Below, in pieces: positions 1 to 12,207 of a stretch of DNA of 64,000 nt. Position numbers and translations under genes: made by a program. The notes below the pieces were generated by a model. It did not search any database and was not told the DNA's origin. It saw nothing but the letters and a program-made list of their open reading frames with translations. Origin of the DNA: Dipteronia dyeriana (taxonomy: Eukaryota > Streptophyta > Magnoliopsida > Sapindales > Sapindaceae); contig CM065299.1 in NCBI GenBank assembly GCA_032871835.1, forward strand, positions 27,049,074 through 27,113,073, read 5' to 3'. Position 1 is the first letter of the stretch. Every line of letters starts with the position of its first letter.

Positions 1-236
1 TTGTCTCTTGCCTCCAGTTGAACATGTAAATTGAGTATTTATGCTTCCAGGTTCTCAACTTTTCTCAGCAACACTTCATTATCAACAGTAAGGCGACCAG
101 TATTTACACGCTCTTCACAGATGGTGTTCTCAGCATTTGTAATCCATTCCCTTAGACATTTGAAGATAGATTCCAACCTGTCTGTTTCTTCAGGTCAACT
201 GGCAACATTTATCCTTTTGTTGTTGTTTTCTGTCAT
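1..236 (-). pseudogene. Decayed small coiled-coil protein gene, copy 1 (cut by window edge)
   Basis: Reading the minus strand from the ATG at 236, the product starts MTENNNKR and continues as a heptad-rich charged helix (around LESIFKCLREWI and LTVDNEVLLRKVENLEA), so a short coiled-coil protein is likely. In-frame stops fall after about residue 13 and after the LEA at about residue 66, so this copy cannot make the full product. A second copy lies at 6048-6362 with stops at other places, and the similarity continues through the promoter side to about 475. I do not recognise the family. Genes of this shape sometimes accompany plant zinc-finger or MULE-borne genes, but nothing here proves that. 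Confidence 0.4.
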
Positions 237-591
237 TGTTTGATAAAAAAAAATGAGAAACCAACAATACAATTGAGGAACAAAATGGCCTACAGGGGGT
301 ATTTATATTGTATGAACATGTGTGACAACTTTAAATGAAAAGTCACAATGGTTTTTGTAAAGGTCTTGTTTCATTGAAAGGTCATCTAGGATTGTGGATG
401 CCTTTTCATCACCTCACCTCCCAATGCATGCATACATTGTTCATAATGAAAATACATCATTAGTGTAAACAGTCCTTAATTAAGTTTGTTGCCAAAAATT
501 GGTAAAAAATTAAGTTTGTTGCCAAAAATCGCCAAATAACAGTCCCTGTTGGGCTTCACATACAAAGGTCAAGGTCACTGTAACAAATTAA

Positions 592-1207
592 GTTTGTTGC
601 CAACAATAGCCAAAAAATACGATTAAATGGAAAAATATTAAATCAAAGCCCTGTAAAGTGTTTATAGGCTTCATAACCGATTGTGGGGCCTTATCTAGAA
701 CGATTATGGGCATCAAAAACTATGTCATTTTCATCCGTTGTGGGACACAACTGGATCCTACTAACGTCCAACATCGTGGACCACAGCTGGATCCCACAAA
801 TCCACTAAAGAATGCAAGTGGGCTAGCATTTATGTGATGGGCCTGCAGGCTTAATCTGGGCTTCATCTTGCCCAACCAGACACTTATTAAACCCACATAA
901 AGGCCTATAATCTTTTTCATATTTCCGGGTTCATATATGTTTCCAGAGTTTCAATGTCTTATGTTAGTGCATGTAATGATGTGGGTCCCTTCATTTTCAT
1001 TTCGATCGAGACGATCCAAAATGAAAGGGATGAAGGTGGACAACTTATTATAGTTGCTCGGGACCATCGGACGATTGAAAAAATATCCGTTGACCAACTC
1101 CATTACTAAAGTAGTATAGTGCTCGATGACATTTGTACTACTAATGTAGATTTGCATGACTAAGGCTTTCCATACGCGATTGGGTTTCTTTTGGTTTCGA
1201 AGTTGTA
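592..1207. repeat. Tandem repeat unit A (about 620 bp)
   Basis: First unit of a three-unit direct repeat. It begins at gtttgttgcc and contains shared landmarks such as the phrase around tgtgggacacaactggat and the stretch around 955-1160. Unit B starts at 1208 and unit C at 4021, each with the same opening words. No ORF is supported. Two shorter repeats of the opening phrase occur just upstream at about 485 and 512. Confidence 0.75.
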
Positions 1208-4020
1208 GTTTGTTACCAAAAGTTGTCTAACAGATTGTTAAAAAGGCTTGGAAAATTTTAAAAATAGCTAAAAAATACAATTAAATTGAAAAATATTAAA
1301 TCAAAGTCCTGTAAAGTGTTACTGGGCTTCATAACCGATTACGGGGACTCATCTAGAATGATTATGGGCTTCAAAAATAATGTCACTTTCATCAGTTGTA
1401 GGACACAACTAGATCCCACTCACGTCCAGCATTGTGGATCATAGCTGGATCCCATAAACCCATCAAAGAATGCATGTGGGTTGACGTTTAATGTGATGGG
1501 CCTGTAGGCTTAATCTGGGCTTCATCTTGCCCAACCCACATAAAAGCCAACACTCCTTTTCATATTTTCGAGCTTCATATATGTTTTCATGTTTTCAATG
1601 TCATGTGTTAATGTATGTAATGATATGGGTCCCTTCATTTTCATTCCAATCAAGACGGTCCAAAGTGGGAGGGACGAAGGTAGGCAACTTGTTATAGTTG
1701 CTCGGAACCTACGGACAGTTGAAAAAATATCTGTTGACCAACTTTATTACATTTGGTTAGAATAAATTTGAAAGTGTAAGTTCCTTAGTTTTTGATTGGC
1801 TTATTTCGATTGACAAACGACAATTGGGGATTAACATGTAAAGGTAGTTTAGGTGATCTTTGTTTGTGACCAAGCTCAAGCTTCTAAAGTATATCACTTG
1901 CTTAACTCTTTGAAGAGATTTAGCTACACACACACATTTCATGTATGTTTTGTCCACCTTTAATTTGTGTTCCTTATTGCTTATATGTGTGCATCATTCA
2001 CACATTACACGCACACACTTACATGAATTTGTATTGATATGCATTTATTCCTTGTTACTCATGTGTGCATCTCTTCACAATCACACTTGCACTTCATTTC
2101 TATACTAAAGTGTGTTATTTTGTGTTGTGTTCATGCTTGCACAATGGTGTGCATTTTTTTAGCGCGTTGAGTGACCATTTGAGAAGGTCACGTTCTTCTC
2201 TTGGTGTAGTTATGAAGTAAGGTGTCTAGTTTCAATAGAGTGGATTTCAATGATTTAAATGTTTTTTAAAACTGACCTTTGTATGGTCTTGTAATCATAA
2301 CATTTTATAAAATGCTTCAAAACGGGTTTTGAAAAATTTTGTACAAACTAGATACTCATACCTTTCCAACGGTATATTATTTGTAATATTTCATGACCGT
2401 TTGGATTGGTTTTAAATTCTCCAAAGTGTCCATAAAAACAGGGAAACTCTGTTGTTGTCTATATCTGACCTTTGGTTACGCAAATGATCATAACTCTTTA
2501 TACAGACAATCTAATTATGTTTTATAAAATGGAGTAGAAATTAGACTTCCATACCTTTCTAACTGTTTATTATACGAAAGATTTGTATATTGTTTGGTCA
2601 TAGTTTAGGTCGCTCAAATCTTAAGTTGTTGTGCTGTTAGGTGTGTACCGCTGTCTGGACCGTTTTTGTTGCACCTACCTAGCCAACGGTCTCAGGAGCG
2701 TTCATGTCCAGCCATGCCATGCTACGTAGACTACGGCCTGGACACTTACCTTGACCACGGTATGCACAGCGGTCATGACAGGATGTAGTTTTCAAACTTC
2801 AAATCCATGTCATTTCACTTGGGCTTTATAAATACAACCTTAACTCATCTTCTTTATTCTATGACTTTCAAAAATGAACCCTAGAGTGAGAGAGAGAGAG
2901 TTTCTTGAGAGAGAAAGCTTTATTAAAGATTGATTAACTCTCCAAACCCAAACCAAAACCCATCATCCTTCATGCATTATTGTGCATCATCCAAGCATGG
3001 GTCTTCTTGTTTTCTTTGACTAGGTAAAATTTACATGCCCTAGACTTCATTGTTTCATTACTATGTCATGTATGCCTAGGTTTTAGTTTTTATTACAAAT
3101 TAAATGCATGTTCTTATGTTTAATAGCTTTTATAACATGCTTGTGATGTTGGTTGTTGGTTGAGAACATTGATTAGTGATAACTAGCATTTAGGACGATT
3201 TTACCCTTCTAGCTAAATCTTTATGCTTTGCATTTAGATATTGTTTAGGTTTAATTGATTGAATTTGTTAATTGCATTGATTATTCTTTGCCATGTTTCA
3301 TTACAACTTTTGTTGATTGGCTTTAATTTTATAACTATATATTAGACTTTCATATCTATATCTAGTTAGGTCTTCTTGCACTTGCATTTAGACATTGATA
3401 TATAGGAATTGCATTTATTGACATCTTTGAATTCCTAGATAAGCATTTAGTGTAGCCTAGCACTATTTGCATGTTTGAATATTTCATCATCTTCACTTAG
3501 ATTGTTTTGACTCTTTATTAAGGTTAAGTCTTGTGACTAATTGGTTAGTGCACAAGCATGTTAATCAAGAATCACTATTAAGACCTTCTGGGTAGAGTGA
3601 AAGGGTTAGTAACTGAAGGGTGTGACGGGAGGTCAACCTAGGTTGTAAACTTTCATTCAATAGTGGATTTGATGATCGGATGTGTGGCACACATATCAGC
3701 CCATGGTTTTCCCTTATTGAAGGGTTTCCAATTAAAAATCAAGTGTTCTTTATTATTCTGCACTTTACACTTGATTTTGTATGTTTGTTTTGTTGGGTGA
3801 ATTTAAATATTGACTAATCAAAAAAATTGGTAATTAACTTGATTAAAACCTATTCACCCCACCCCCCCCCCCCCCCCCCCCCCCCTTTAGGTTATTAGAC
3901 ACACCTTTAGGGAATTTCAGAAAGTATTATAATGCTCGATGACATTTGTACTACTAATGTATATTTGCATGACTAAGGCTTCCTATATGCTATTAGGTTT
4001 CTTTTGGTTTCGAAGTTGCA
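1208..4020. repeat. Tandem repeat unit B, split by an LTR insertion
   Basis: Second unit of the array. Its first part is 1208-1753 and its last part is 3920-4020. Between them lies a 2.17-kb LTR. The right part resumes at the same point of the unit (the phrase tgctcgatgacatttgtac, also at about 1122 in unit A), which fixes the insertion point and shows the LTR arrived after the array formed. Confidence 0.7.
1754..3919 (+). mobile_element. Solo LTR of a Ty1/copia-type element (SIRE/Maximus-like ending)
   Basis: The segment starts TGGTTAG, ends AATTTCA and interrupts repeat unit B. Near the end it has the phrase cctattcacccc, a very long C run (about 3858-3885), then tttaggttattag, an ending I associate with SIRE/Maximus-type plant copia LTRs. 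A second, inverted member at 9641-11118 has the same ending and similar internal text, for example the ctttgaagagat block at about 1910 and its match near 11040. No internal gag-pol is attached, so it is a solo LTR or fragment. The five bases on each side (acatt, gaaag) do not match, so no target duplication survives. Confidence 0.6.
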
Positions 4021-5275
4021 GTTTGTTGTCAAATGTAGACATTACCACGGTTCGATTCAAACCATGGAACCGAACCGTAACCGGTAATCGAAACCAAAAC
4101 TGTAAGTTTTAAGGTTCGGTTCCGGTTCGTTTAAAAAAATCAGATTGGAACTGCTGTTCGAACCGGCGATTCCATTTCTGTTTTGGAACCGTCGGTTCCA
4201 ATCAAATTTTTTTTTCTCTTTTCACGTTGACCTTATCTCCCATTCTCTCTAATTCTTTCTTCATTTTCATTTCTCATACTCAGACAATCTCACATCTCTC
4301 ATCTCACATCTCTCTTTCTCTCGTTCTTGATTTCTTCGATCTCTTATCTCTCTTTCTCTATTTATTCTTTCTTATTTTTCTCTCTTTCTCTCCACAACTC
4401 CACCTTCAATACGACTATCTCTCGTCGATGATCTCTTCTTCTTGGCCGTCACCGGTGAATCAATGATCTCTTCTTCATCCATATCGATATTTTTCTCTTT
4501 CATATTTCCATATCGATTCCATCGATGATAGATCCACAGACGAAAAAGTTGAGAGAAGAAAGAAGCATAACAAAGAAGAAAGAAGAAGACGATGGTTATA
4601 TGAAGAAGACGATGATGGTGGCTCGGTGGTGGTTGATGTGTGATTTGGGGTTGATTTGTGTGTGTATGTGTATGTGACTGTGTGTGTCAGTGTGTGCATG
4701 AGAGCGAGAAAATCTGGGCTAAGGAGATTTAAGGTTGAAGATACTGGATTCTAAGTGAACATGGGAAAATCTGGGTTGGGGAGGTTTTGAAATTTATGTT
4801 AATCGATGATCTGAAATTGGGTTAAAATAAAAATAAGAGAACCGTACGAACTGCTGGAACCGAAACGGAATCGATGGAACAGGAAGAGGAATCAAAACCG
4901 TCTTTTAGATGGTTCTGGTTCCGGTTCCGGTTCAGGTTCAGGTTCAGTTTGGAACCAAAACCGGGGGTTCAGAACCGGAACTGGAACCGAACCGAACCGA
5001 AACCTGAACATGTTTAGTCAAATGTTGTCTAACAATTGTTCAAAAGGTTTGGGGGATTTTAAAAATCGCCAAAAACACAATTAAATGGAAAAGTATTAAA
5101 TCAAAGCACTGTATAGTGTTTGTGGGCTTCATAACTGATTACTGGTCCTCATCTAGAATGATTCTAGGCTTTAAAAATGATGTCAATTTCCTCCGTTGTG
5201 GGACACAACTGGATCCCACTCACGTCCAGCATTGTGGACCATAGTTGGATCCCACAAATTCACCAACATATTAGG
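4021..5275. repeat. Tandem repeat unit C, split by a hAT element
   Basis: Third, truncated unit of the array. Only about 15 bases (4021-4035) precede the hAT insertion. The unit resumes after the target duplication at 5025 and matches units A and B until about 5275, where the leader of the small ORF at 5444 begins. Confidence 0.7.
4036..5016. mobile_element. Non-autonomous hAT element with 8-bp target duplication
   Basis: The insertion is bounded by the direct repeat gtcaaatg at 4028-4035 and 5017-5024, the 8-bp target duplication typical of hAT elements. The ends are inverted: TAGACATTACC at the left and, read from the right end inward, TAAACATGTTC. Both subterminal regions are packed with short ggttcggttcc-type repeats on opposite strands, as in the larger hAT copy at 12208-15457. 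The interior has only low-complexity tct/aga-rich sequence and no transposase, so this is a deletion derivative that would need transposase supplied from elsewhere. Confidence 0.85.
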
Positions 5276-5443
5276 TCGTCTTCATAAAGTATCTTTTCTT
5301 CCAATCCTCCAAACCAGCGACCTTGTCCACGCCACCCCACCGGTCCTTCCATCATTTTTTTTGGTTTGTCATTTACACATCATCGTGAGTCAATTCTCTA
5401 GTTAGTTGTGTGTTTTTCAAATTTATTCACGGTGTTGTATGAA

Positions 5444-5674
5444 ATGGCGAAGAAATTGGTGCATGTTGTTTTCAGAGGCACAAAAACTGGTGTTTTCAAC
5501 TATTGGCCTGAATGTCAGGAACAAGTTGATGGATTTACGGGTGCATCTTTCCAGAAATTCAATACGATGGTTGAACCATGGGAAGAAATCCGAAGCAATG
5601 CCATTACGTGTGAAAATAGTCAAATGATACATCTGGTACCAGAGAAGATCAAGTTATTCACACTCAACCTGTAG
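5444..5674 (+). CDS. Small protein with viroplasmin / RNase H1 N-terminal-like domain
   Basis: The ATG at 5444 opens a 76-residue product. Residues 3 to about 50 read like the viroplasmin (caulimovirus VI-type) or RNase H1 N-terminal fold: an initial beta strand (KKLVHVVFRG), the KTGVF turn, W-x-ECQEQV, a GFTGA segment and a K/Q-F-NTM strand leading into a short helix. In cellular proteins this domain binds RNA:DNA hybrids or nucleic acid. The start is chosen because the homology begins right after it; upstream in-frame residues look like leader sequence. No RNase H catalytic domain follows, and the ORF stops soon after the domain. It sits beside the coiled-coil pseudogene at 6048-6362, in convergent orientation. 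It may be a short cellular gene, a gene carried by a transposon, or a truncated remnant. Confidence 0.55.
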   Translation: MAKKLVHVVFRGTKTGVFNYWPECQEQVDGFTGASFQKFNTMVEPWEEIRSNAITCENSQMIHLVPEKIKLFTLNL

Positions 5675-6047
5675 AAACGAAAAGCCTCCTTATGTTGGTT
5701 ATATACCTTATTGTTTTCGTTACCAGAGTGACAATGGGAAAATTTCTGTGAAAGGTGTTTTTGGGTGAGGGGTTTGTTTATGTTTAGTTAAGTGTATATG
5801 TTGAATATGTGTTCATTTAACCCAATACTTTGCCTTTTGTTATGAAGTAAACGTAGTTGTTAGTAAATCTACATTTTGCAATGGAACTAGCTGATGATAA
5901 TTTGTACACAAATGCAAATGAAATTTGTAATAATGATCATACCGGAAACATATCATAACATAATCATATCAAATAATCTGTGGACAATATCTGTAAAAAG
6001 ATAACACAAACATCAAACTGTGAACACCTGAATCTTCCATCATTACT

Positions 6048-6362
6048 CTAGAGAGACAGTGGAATATCGAAGTCCAACAACTTCTTCTAGAATTTTCCCA
6101 CAACAGTATAGAGTCTGTTCAGTTCATTGTCTCTTGCCTCTATTTGAACATGTAAATTGATTATTTCTACTTCCAGGTTATCAACTTTTCTCACCAACAT
6201 TTCATTCTCAACAATCAGGCGTCCAACATTAGAACGCTATACACGGATGGTGTTCTCAGCATTTACAATCCGCTCCCTCAGACATTAGAAGATACACTCC
6301 AACCTATCTACTTTATCTTATAGCCTGGAAACAAATTTCCTTTTGTTGTTATTTTCTGTCAT
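6048..6362 (-). pseudogene. Decayed small coiled-coil protein gene, copy 2
   Basis: Minus-strand reading from the ATG at 6362 gives MTENNNKRKFVSRL, a stop, and then a charged heptad-rich segment (around VENEMLVRKVDNLEVEI), ending at the tag at 6050-6048. About four in-frame stops interrupt it, at different places from those in copy 1 at 1-236. The similarity to copy 1 continues past the ATG through about 6690, including a tatttatattgtatgaac block and a phrase around aatgcatgcat. The duplicated block is therefore gene plus upstream region. The family is not recognised. Confidence 0.45.
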
Positions 6363-6792
6363 TGTATGATCAAAAACAATAAACCAAACAATACAAGTGA
6401 AGAACAAAAAGATGATGTAGGGGGTATTTATATTGTATGAACAGGCTTTACATCTTCAAAAGAAAAGTCACAATGGTAATTATAAAAGTCTGGTTTCATT
6501 GAAAGGATGAAAAGTCTCAATGATCCAAAGTGTAAAAGTATTAGTACATTGAAATGGGGGATTCTGGATGCTTTTTCATCACCTCACCACCTCACCACCC
6601 CCTCCCCCCCCCCCCCCAATGCATGCATTCATTGTTCATAAAATGAAGACTCCATTAATGTAAAGACTCCCTATTACCTCCCCTACTTCTCTACTTATAA
6701 CATATTTCATTTAACACATCAATATTGAAATTAATAATGTTAATTAGAATAAAATACATCAATTAAATAGTCTACGTCCAATACTGTTGCGT

Positions 6793-7040
6793 GGGCTGAT
6801 TAATATACAGAGCTTAACAAATAAATATTCTTTCTAGGCTTGGCATACATAGGTCACGTCTTATGGAAACAATTTGTAAATTCAAACCCTGTCTTGCATG
6901 ACTTATGGGATGAATCATATACAGAGCTTTACAAATAAATATTCTTTATGAGATTTACATACATAGGTCAGACTTTATGGAAATAATTAGTAAACCCAAG
7001 CTCTATCTTGCTTGACTTCTGGGCTAAATAATATACAGGC
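6793..7040. repeat. Tandem repeat of about 115 bp, two full units and a partial third
   Basis: Units start at 6793, 6908 and 7022 with ggctgattaatatacag-like openings, and each holds the phrase acaaataaatattcttt followed by acatacataggtca. The third unit fades after about 20 bases. No coding potential is seen. The rest of 6690-7700 has no supported gene. Confidence 0.7.
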
Positions 7041-7737
7041 CTTTCAAAATCAAAATTATGTTTTGATCCATTATTACATAATAAAAAAACATAAACAACC
7101 CAAATACGAGTATCACACCAACAAAGGTAATATTCAATTATGTTCATACTAAACATTGGACCATTATTCAATAAAAAGACCATAACCACGACAACATTCA
7201 ATAATACCCAATTAATTAATTAATACAAGACTATCACCAGCCCCCATAATTTAAAAACATCTATTGTACATCTTCTACACCAACATAACAACAACATCCT
7301 CTGCACCTAACAACCTCACATACTACACCATTGACAACTTTCCAAACCATTGACAATATACTGGGCTGCTCATGCTTCTGAAGTTAAAAAGAGTTGTAAC
7401 AACTGTACAAACCATTAACAATCTACATATGCCACACCTACACAACTTACAATCACTACACCACTATAACAACTTCATTCGGGTTCTTCATGTGAACCTA
7501 CAGTGAAGGTGTATTTGCATGCAACAGGAAAACCGTAAGCAACTGCACGCTCTGAAAGAAATAGTTAAGAAAATATATTTATAAGGAAAGGATGAGTCTC
7601 ACCCATACCTAACAATCAATAGGGGTCTTCATCGTCCGTGTCATTTCATCCAAACTGAGGTAGGGTGCCAACTGAGGTCGGGTGTGTTATGTTCTTCCGG
7701 ACACTTATGCTAGTTATGTCCTTCTTTCTTGCACACG

Positions 7738-10700
7738 CTACAACAACGTGGTTTTTTTAGTAACTTTTTTATTGTGTCTCTTTTGCCCACAATGCCCACA
7801 CGTTTGTTGCTTTTGTTTCTCCCCAACAAAAGGTTTTTGATTTTTCTTTGGTCTTCCTAACAATCGCATTTTTTTTCCATGGCAATACAACGCGATAACG
7901 AACATCATCAACAATGTCCTACGCTTTAGGATTTGGAACAGGGTACACAACCATGACGTAGGCCTGATTTAGCCATCCTGTTGTGAAAAAATCAAAATAT
8001 AATACGTTGATCGGCATACCTTTCAGCCTAATACAAAAGACACAAAGATTATATAAACATACGTACGTTGCAAGGCTGTTATAAAATGTAAATTGAAGAA
8101 TATGGCTATAAGACTGTAAGGTTGTTATAAAATGTAAATAAACATTATGTAACCATATGTTGCAACAGCCATGGCATGGATACAAGGTAGCTCATCTAGG
8201 TCTCATTCACGGTATGAGCTTGAACGATGTTCCATTTCGACAATTGTTTCATTCCATTGGTCTTCTATCTAGAACCTATTGAAGTCATATGGGTGAATTT
8301 GACATCTTTACGATGATAATACCCTGTCTTTGGTATGTTGGTCCTTAGTCAAGAATGTGGGTTTTTCCTTTGCATTGTATCGACGGTCGTGAAACCAACG
8401 TTGCAACAAATCTCTGACAAGTTCTGCAATAGATGTGATAGGCAACTTTCGGATTGCAAGTAGACAAGAATTCATAGACTCTGCAATGTTGGCGATCATC
8501 ATATGGTACCTCTTTCTAGGGAAATGTACACTTGAACACTTTTGTATCCCAACCTCTACGAGCTCATCATAAACTTTAGAATGGATGGATTTCATCTCAG
8601 TCATTAAACGGTCGAATTCCTCAATACGGTACATATTTAGCATGATAGTATAGATTAATCACATCACATCGCTTCCTACAATGTTGTTTTAGATTATTGG
8701 CCAAGTGGTATGCACAAACCCTATGTGCTGTATTAGGGAATATTACATTCATGCCATTAGAAATACCCATGTGCTGACATGAAATTATCAACATAAGTTC
8801 GGGTTGCAAGATCACCCCGCGAAATTGCTTCAAGAACCATGTCCATGACTTTGAGCACTCGGAATTGGCAATGCCATGGTATATCATCTTATTACCATCC
8901 TTGTACACCTTAACTAACAACACATCCTTGGTCTTCGACTTCAGGTGGATCGCATCAACGACAATAACCTTCCCAATAACTGTATTGAATCCCTCTATAC
9001 AAGCTCCAAGTGCCATGAATCCATATTTGAACCGATTTTTTCTATCGGTTTCAATCTTCGTTATCATCCCCGGATTTCATTTTTCCAACCTGTGAAAGTA
9101 TGCAAGCAACATATTAAATGACTCCCACAGATCACTGAAAACATTATGCAAAGTGTGATCCTTAGATATGTATGATTTGTTGTAGGAGAGGTTTATGTCG
9201 TGTTTATCCCTCATGTCAGTCATTATATCTTTAAGACGGATACGGCGTCCTGAAACCATAAAATTTCTTGAGAATAGTTGCCCCATTACCTGGGCACTTA
9301 CACGGTGAAAATCAACGTTGCAGTTTCCATTATCACCACATGTGTGCTTAGAGTCAACAGTAGGTCCCATTTCTCGACTCTCATGCCCTAAAACCATTGA
9401 CAATCTCTTTTTTTACATATTGCAACGAATCATGTATGATTCGATTATCAAACCTTGTACTCAAACCTCTGTGCCAATGCATTCATCCCTAGAGCCCCTT
9501 TCAAGGTTTTCTTGTCCCTGAACATTTGTCCTTTGAATATTGGACCCATATTTCCATTGTCTTCAAACAATTGTTTTGCTCTAACATGTTGAATTGAGTA
9601 CAATTCTGACCTCGGTAATGTCCATCGTGACGTTGAAGAGTGAAATTAATTATGGTGTGTTTAATATTAATCTAGATGGGGGCTGAATAGATTTTAATCA
9701 AATTTACCCAATTTTCGTTATTGACCAATTAGACGAAAATACCCATAACTAGTCACAATAATAAAACAAGTGTAATCTATACGGAATTAAAATGAACACT
9801 TGATCTTTATGTGGAAACCCTCCAAATAGGAAAAATCACGGGCTGTTAAGTGTGCCACACTAGAACCTTGAATTCACTAATGGTAAAGAAATTACAACCT
9901 AATCCCAGTATATAATCCACCACCACTACCTAATCCCATTATGAGTGAACCTAGTCCAACTTGCTTACAATTTAAGCTACCTAATCCTGGAAGCAACACA
10001 AGTCTTACATCTCAATAAAAAGATAAAATGACCTATGTGAATATATGATGATATTCAAAGAACAAACAAGGCTAGGGAACCTTATATGCTTATCTAGGAT
10101 AATGAGATGACATTTAAAACAATTCTAGATATCAAGAGCTAAATGACATAACTTAAAGCTTAGCTAAACATAGATCAAACAATCTTGTGAAGCTATCACA
10201 ATACAACACTCAGTCATGTCATCACAAACAATCCCTATTTGTATCTAGAATATATTCTAAGAGCATACAATTGATAAAAGAGATGGCTTGGTAAGAAAAC
10301 CACTTAACTTATATAAAGATAGTGAAAAACTTACCAAGCAAGATGTGATGATGCTTAACCATGTATGGATGCACTCTATAAAGTCATAGATGATGCAAGA
10401 TGATGTTTTTAAGATCAAAGAAAAAGCTTTGAGTGTATAAAGGTGAGTTCTTGGAAGATTTTCCCATTTGAAATATGTTCTGTGGAAAATACGTTATATT
10501 TGGAACTCTATCTCGACCTGAATACAAAGATATATATATATAAGTCTTAACCAAAGTGAGGTCGTTTTGAAAAATACTCTTCAGATCCCGTTATATACAT
10601 TGGTGAGGGGGGCTGGTCGAGTAACACGCAACCTAAATTTTTAATAGGCGCTGGTGGAGTGGTACGGCTCAGTGGCGCATGACAAGCGACGAAGAATTGG

Positions 10701-11844
10701 GCGACCTTTGGGCAACTGCGCTGGTGAGGCTACGCTAGTCAAGTGGCGCATGACTAGCGATAACCCACTGATAAGTTACGCTGGTGTTGGCGCTGGTCGA
10801 GTGGCGCAACTTGAGTAGTGCACAACCCACTTTTGTCACACTTAAACACACACCGTGCAAGAGTAACAAAGTGAAGAGGATGCATCATATCCTAATGTCT
10901 AACATGACATGGTATTTTAATCACAAGATGCAATCGATCAATAAGAGTTATTAAAACCAAAATGCACACAAATATAAACACACAATGTATACAAATAAGA
11001 ATTATGCATGAGTTTGTGAGTGTGTTCAACTATCTCTTCAAAGCAAGCAAGCATATAAAAATTTACCTTTGGTGCTTCTTCTCTTGAGGTCTTGAGAGCC
11101 TAATTTATCCTTACATCAAACCCAAAATGTGATTTGTTCACGAAATGAGTCAATCAATAAATGAGGACTTTACAAAGAGGGTGTAGAACTGTTAGGTGCT
11201 CCATTTGTTTCAGTTTCTCTTCATTCTGTCCACGTTTTCTTATCACTGCTACACTCATCCTTATCCTCTGTATCGAAGGTTTTAAAAAATTATGAATCAG
11301 GAACCTCATCCTATAAATGCTTGTTAGTCGATACAAGAGTCCCCTGATCTTTCTCGACAGATGTAAATCCCGGGGAAGGCACTGGCCCAAACGGCTAGTT
11401 TTTACCACTTACTGACTTGAAATATAGAGTACCAATTGAGGATTCTGAATTACTAGAGGGTTTAACAGTCGACGATATAGATAAGTGTACTGGTGTATTT
11501 TTTTACTTCGGCGGAGTATGAAATACATTTTCAACTGCCTTTGGTGGTATAAATCTTTCAACGACTTTGACCTTAATTTCAGTCAATGAGGAATGATTAT
11601 GTGAAAGCAAACATGATACATCAATGTCGCTCATAATGGATAATGTCCAACTCCCTTTCGCCGTTATAAGTTTTGCACTTAGCCTTGTTTGGAATCTGTC
11701 GCTGCTAACCCTGATCCGTTGACATATTGTTTCCAACGTTTTACTATATTTGTATTCATCACATGCAGAGGTAATTGGACCCATCATCTGGTTATCAATC
11801 CAATGTCTATCGCAGGGCACTATGAAGCCATCCATCTTATCCAT
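7738..11844 (-). pseudogene. Mutator-like (MULE) transposase gene, broken and LTR-interrupted
   Basis: Reading down the minus strand: at about 11844-11500 there is a PB1-like N-terminal part (around KGSWTLSIMSDIDV); 11408-11150 is a poorly conserved linker; an LTR intervenes (9641-11118); at about 9570-9330 comes a MuDR DNA-binding domain (FKGQMFRDKKTLKGAL, then CQWF); 9403-8310 is the transposase core (IDAIHL-type motif at VVDAIHLKSKT, then ISCQHMGI, then IAESMNSCL); and near 7800 a zinc knuckle CGHCGQKRHNKK. Stops and frame changes occur throughout, so it is dead. The second catalytic Asp, expected in IS-D-QH, is Cys here. The same domains lie in the same order in the better copy at 33211-36204. 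The element's terminal repeats were not found. Confidence 0.75.
9641..11118 (-). mobile_element. Copia-type LTR inserted in the MULE transposase gene (minus orientation)
   Basis: On the minus strand it begins TGATGTAAGG at 11118 and ends AATTTCA at 9641, the same terminal text as the LTR at 1754-3919. Just before the end it has the matching ctattcagcccccatctag phrase. It separates the N-terminal part of the Mutator transposase gene (above 11150) from the DNA-binding domain (below 9600), which confirms it as an insertion. Flanking pentamers (aagag, aaccc) do not match. No internal retroelement genes are present. Confidence 0.65.
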
Positions 11845-12207
11845 ACACCCTGGAAATGTTTTGAAGTAAAAAGGTTATGCAAATGAAGAAATATCATAAT
11901 AAAAGAATAACAAAATGGGATTTTAAAATCTCTAGAACAAATTTTAGAACCTATAAATAAAAACAATTGACTTTAAATCTAACCATTTATAACCTGTAGC
12001 CAGTTGGTAAGTAAAACAATTGATTTTGAAGCCCGGGTCATGGAATTTTAAGGCCATGGACAATTAAATTTAAAGCCCTGCATATTGACTTTCAGCTCTA
12101 TAAAAGAATTTCATGCAATCAAATTGTATTTCAAGCCATACCACAAGGGTTTCAAGCCCTAAACAGAGTTGTCAACCCCAAAAAAAACCCAATGACCCTC
12201 TAAGGCA

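Noticed and set aside
3858..3885. Long C run (also at about 6601-6617 and 12441-12462) as a G-quadruplex regulatory site
   Set aside because: The runs lie in an LTR end, a duplicated block and a hAT leader and look like slippage; a single uninterrupted run is weak evidence for a regulatory role, and its length may be a sequencing artefact.
4227..4699. ORFs rich in Ser/Leu/Phe and Thr/His inside the hAT derivative
   Set aside because: They are low-complexity tctctc and gtgtgt readings with no domain.
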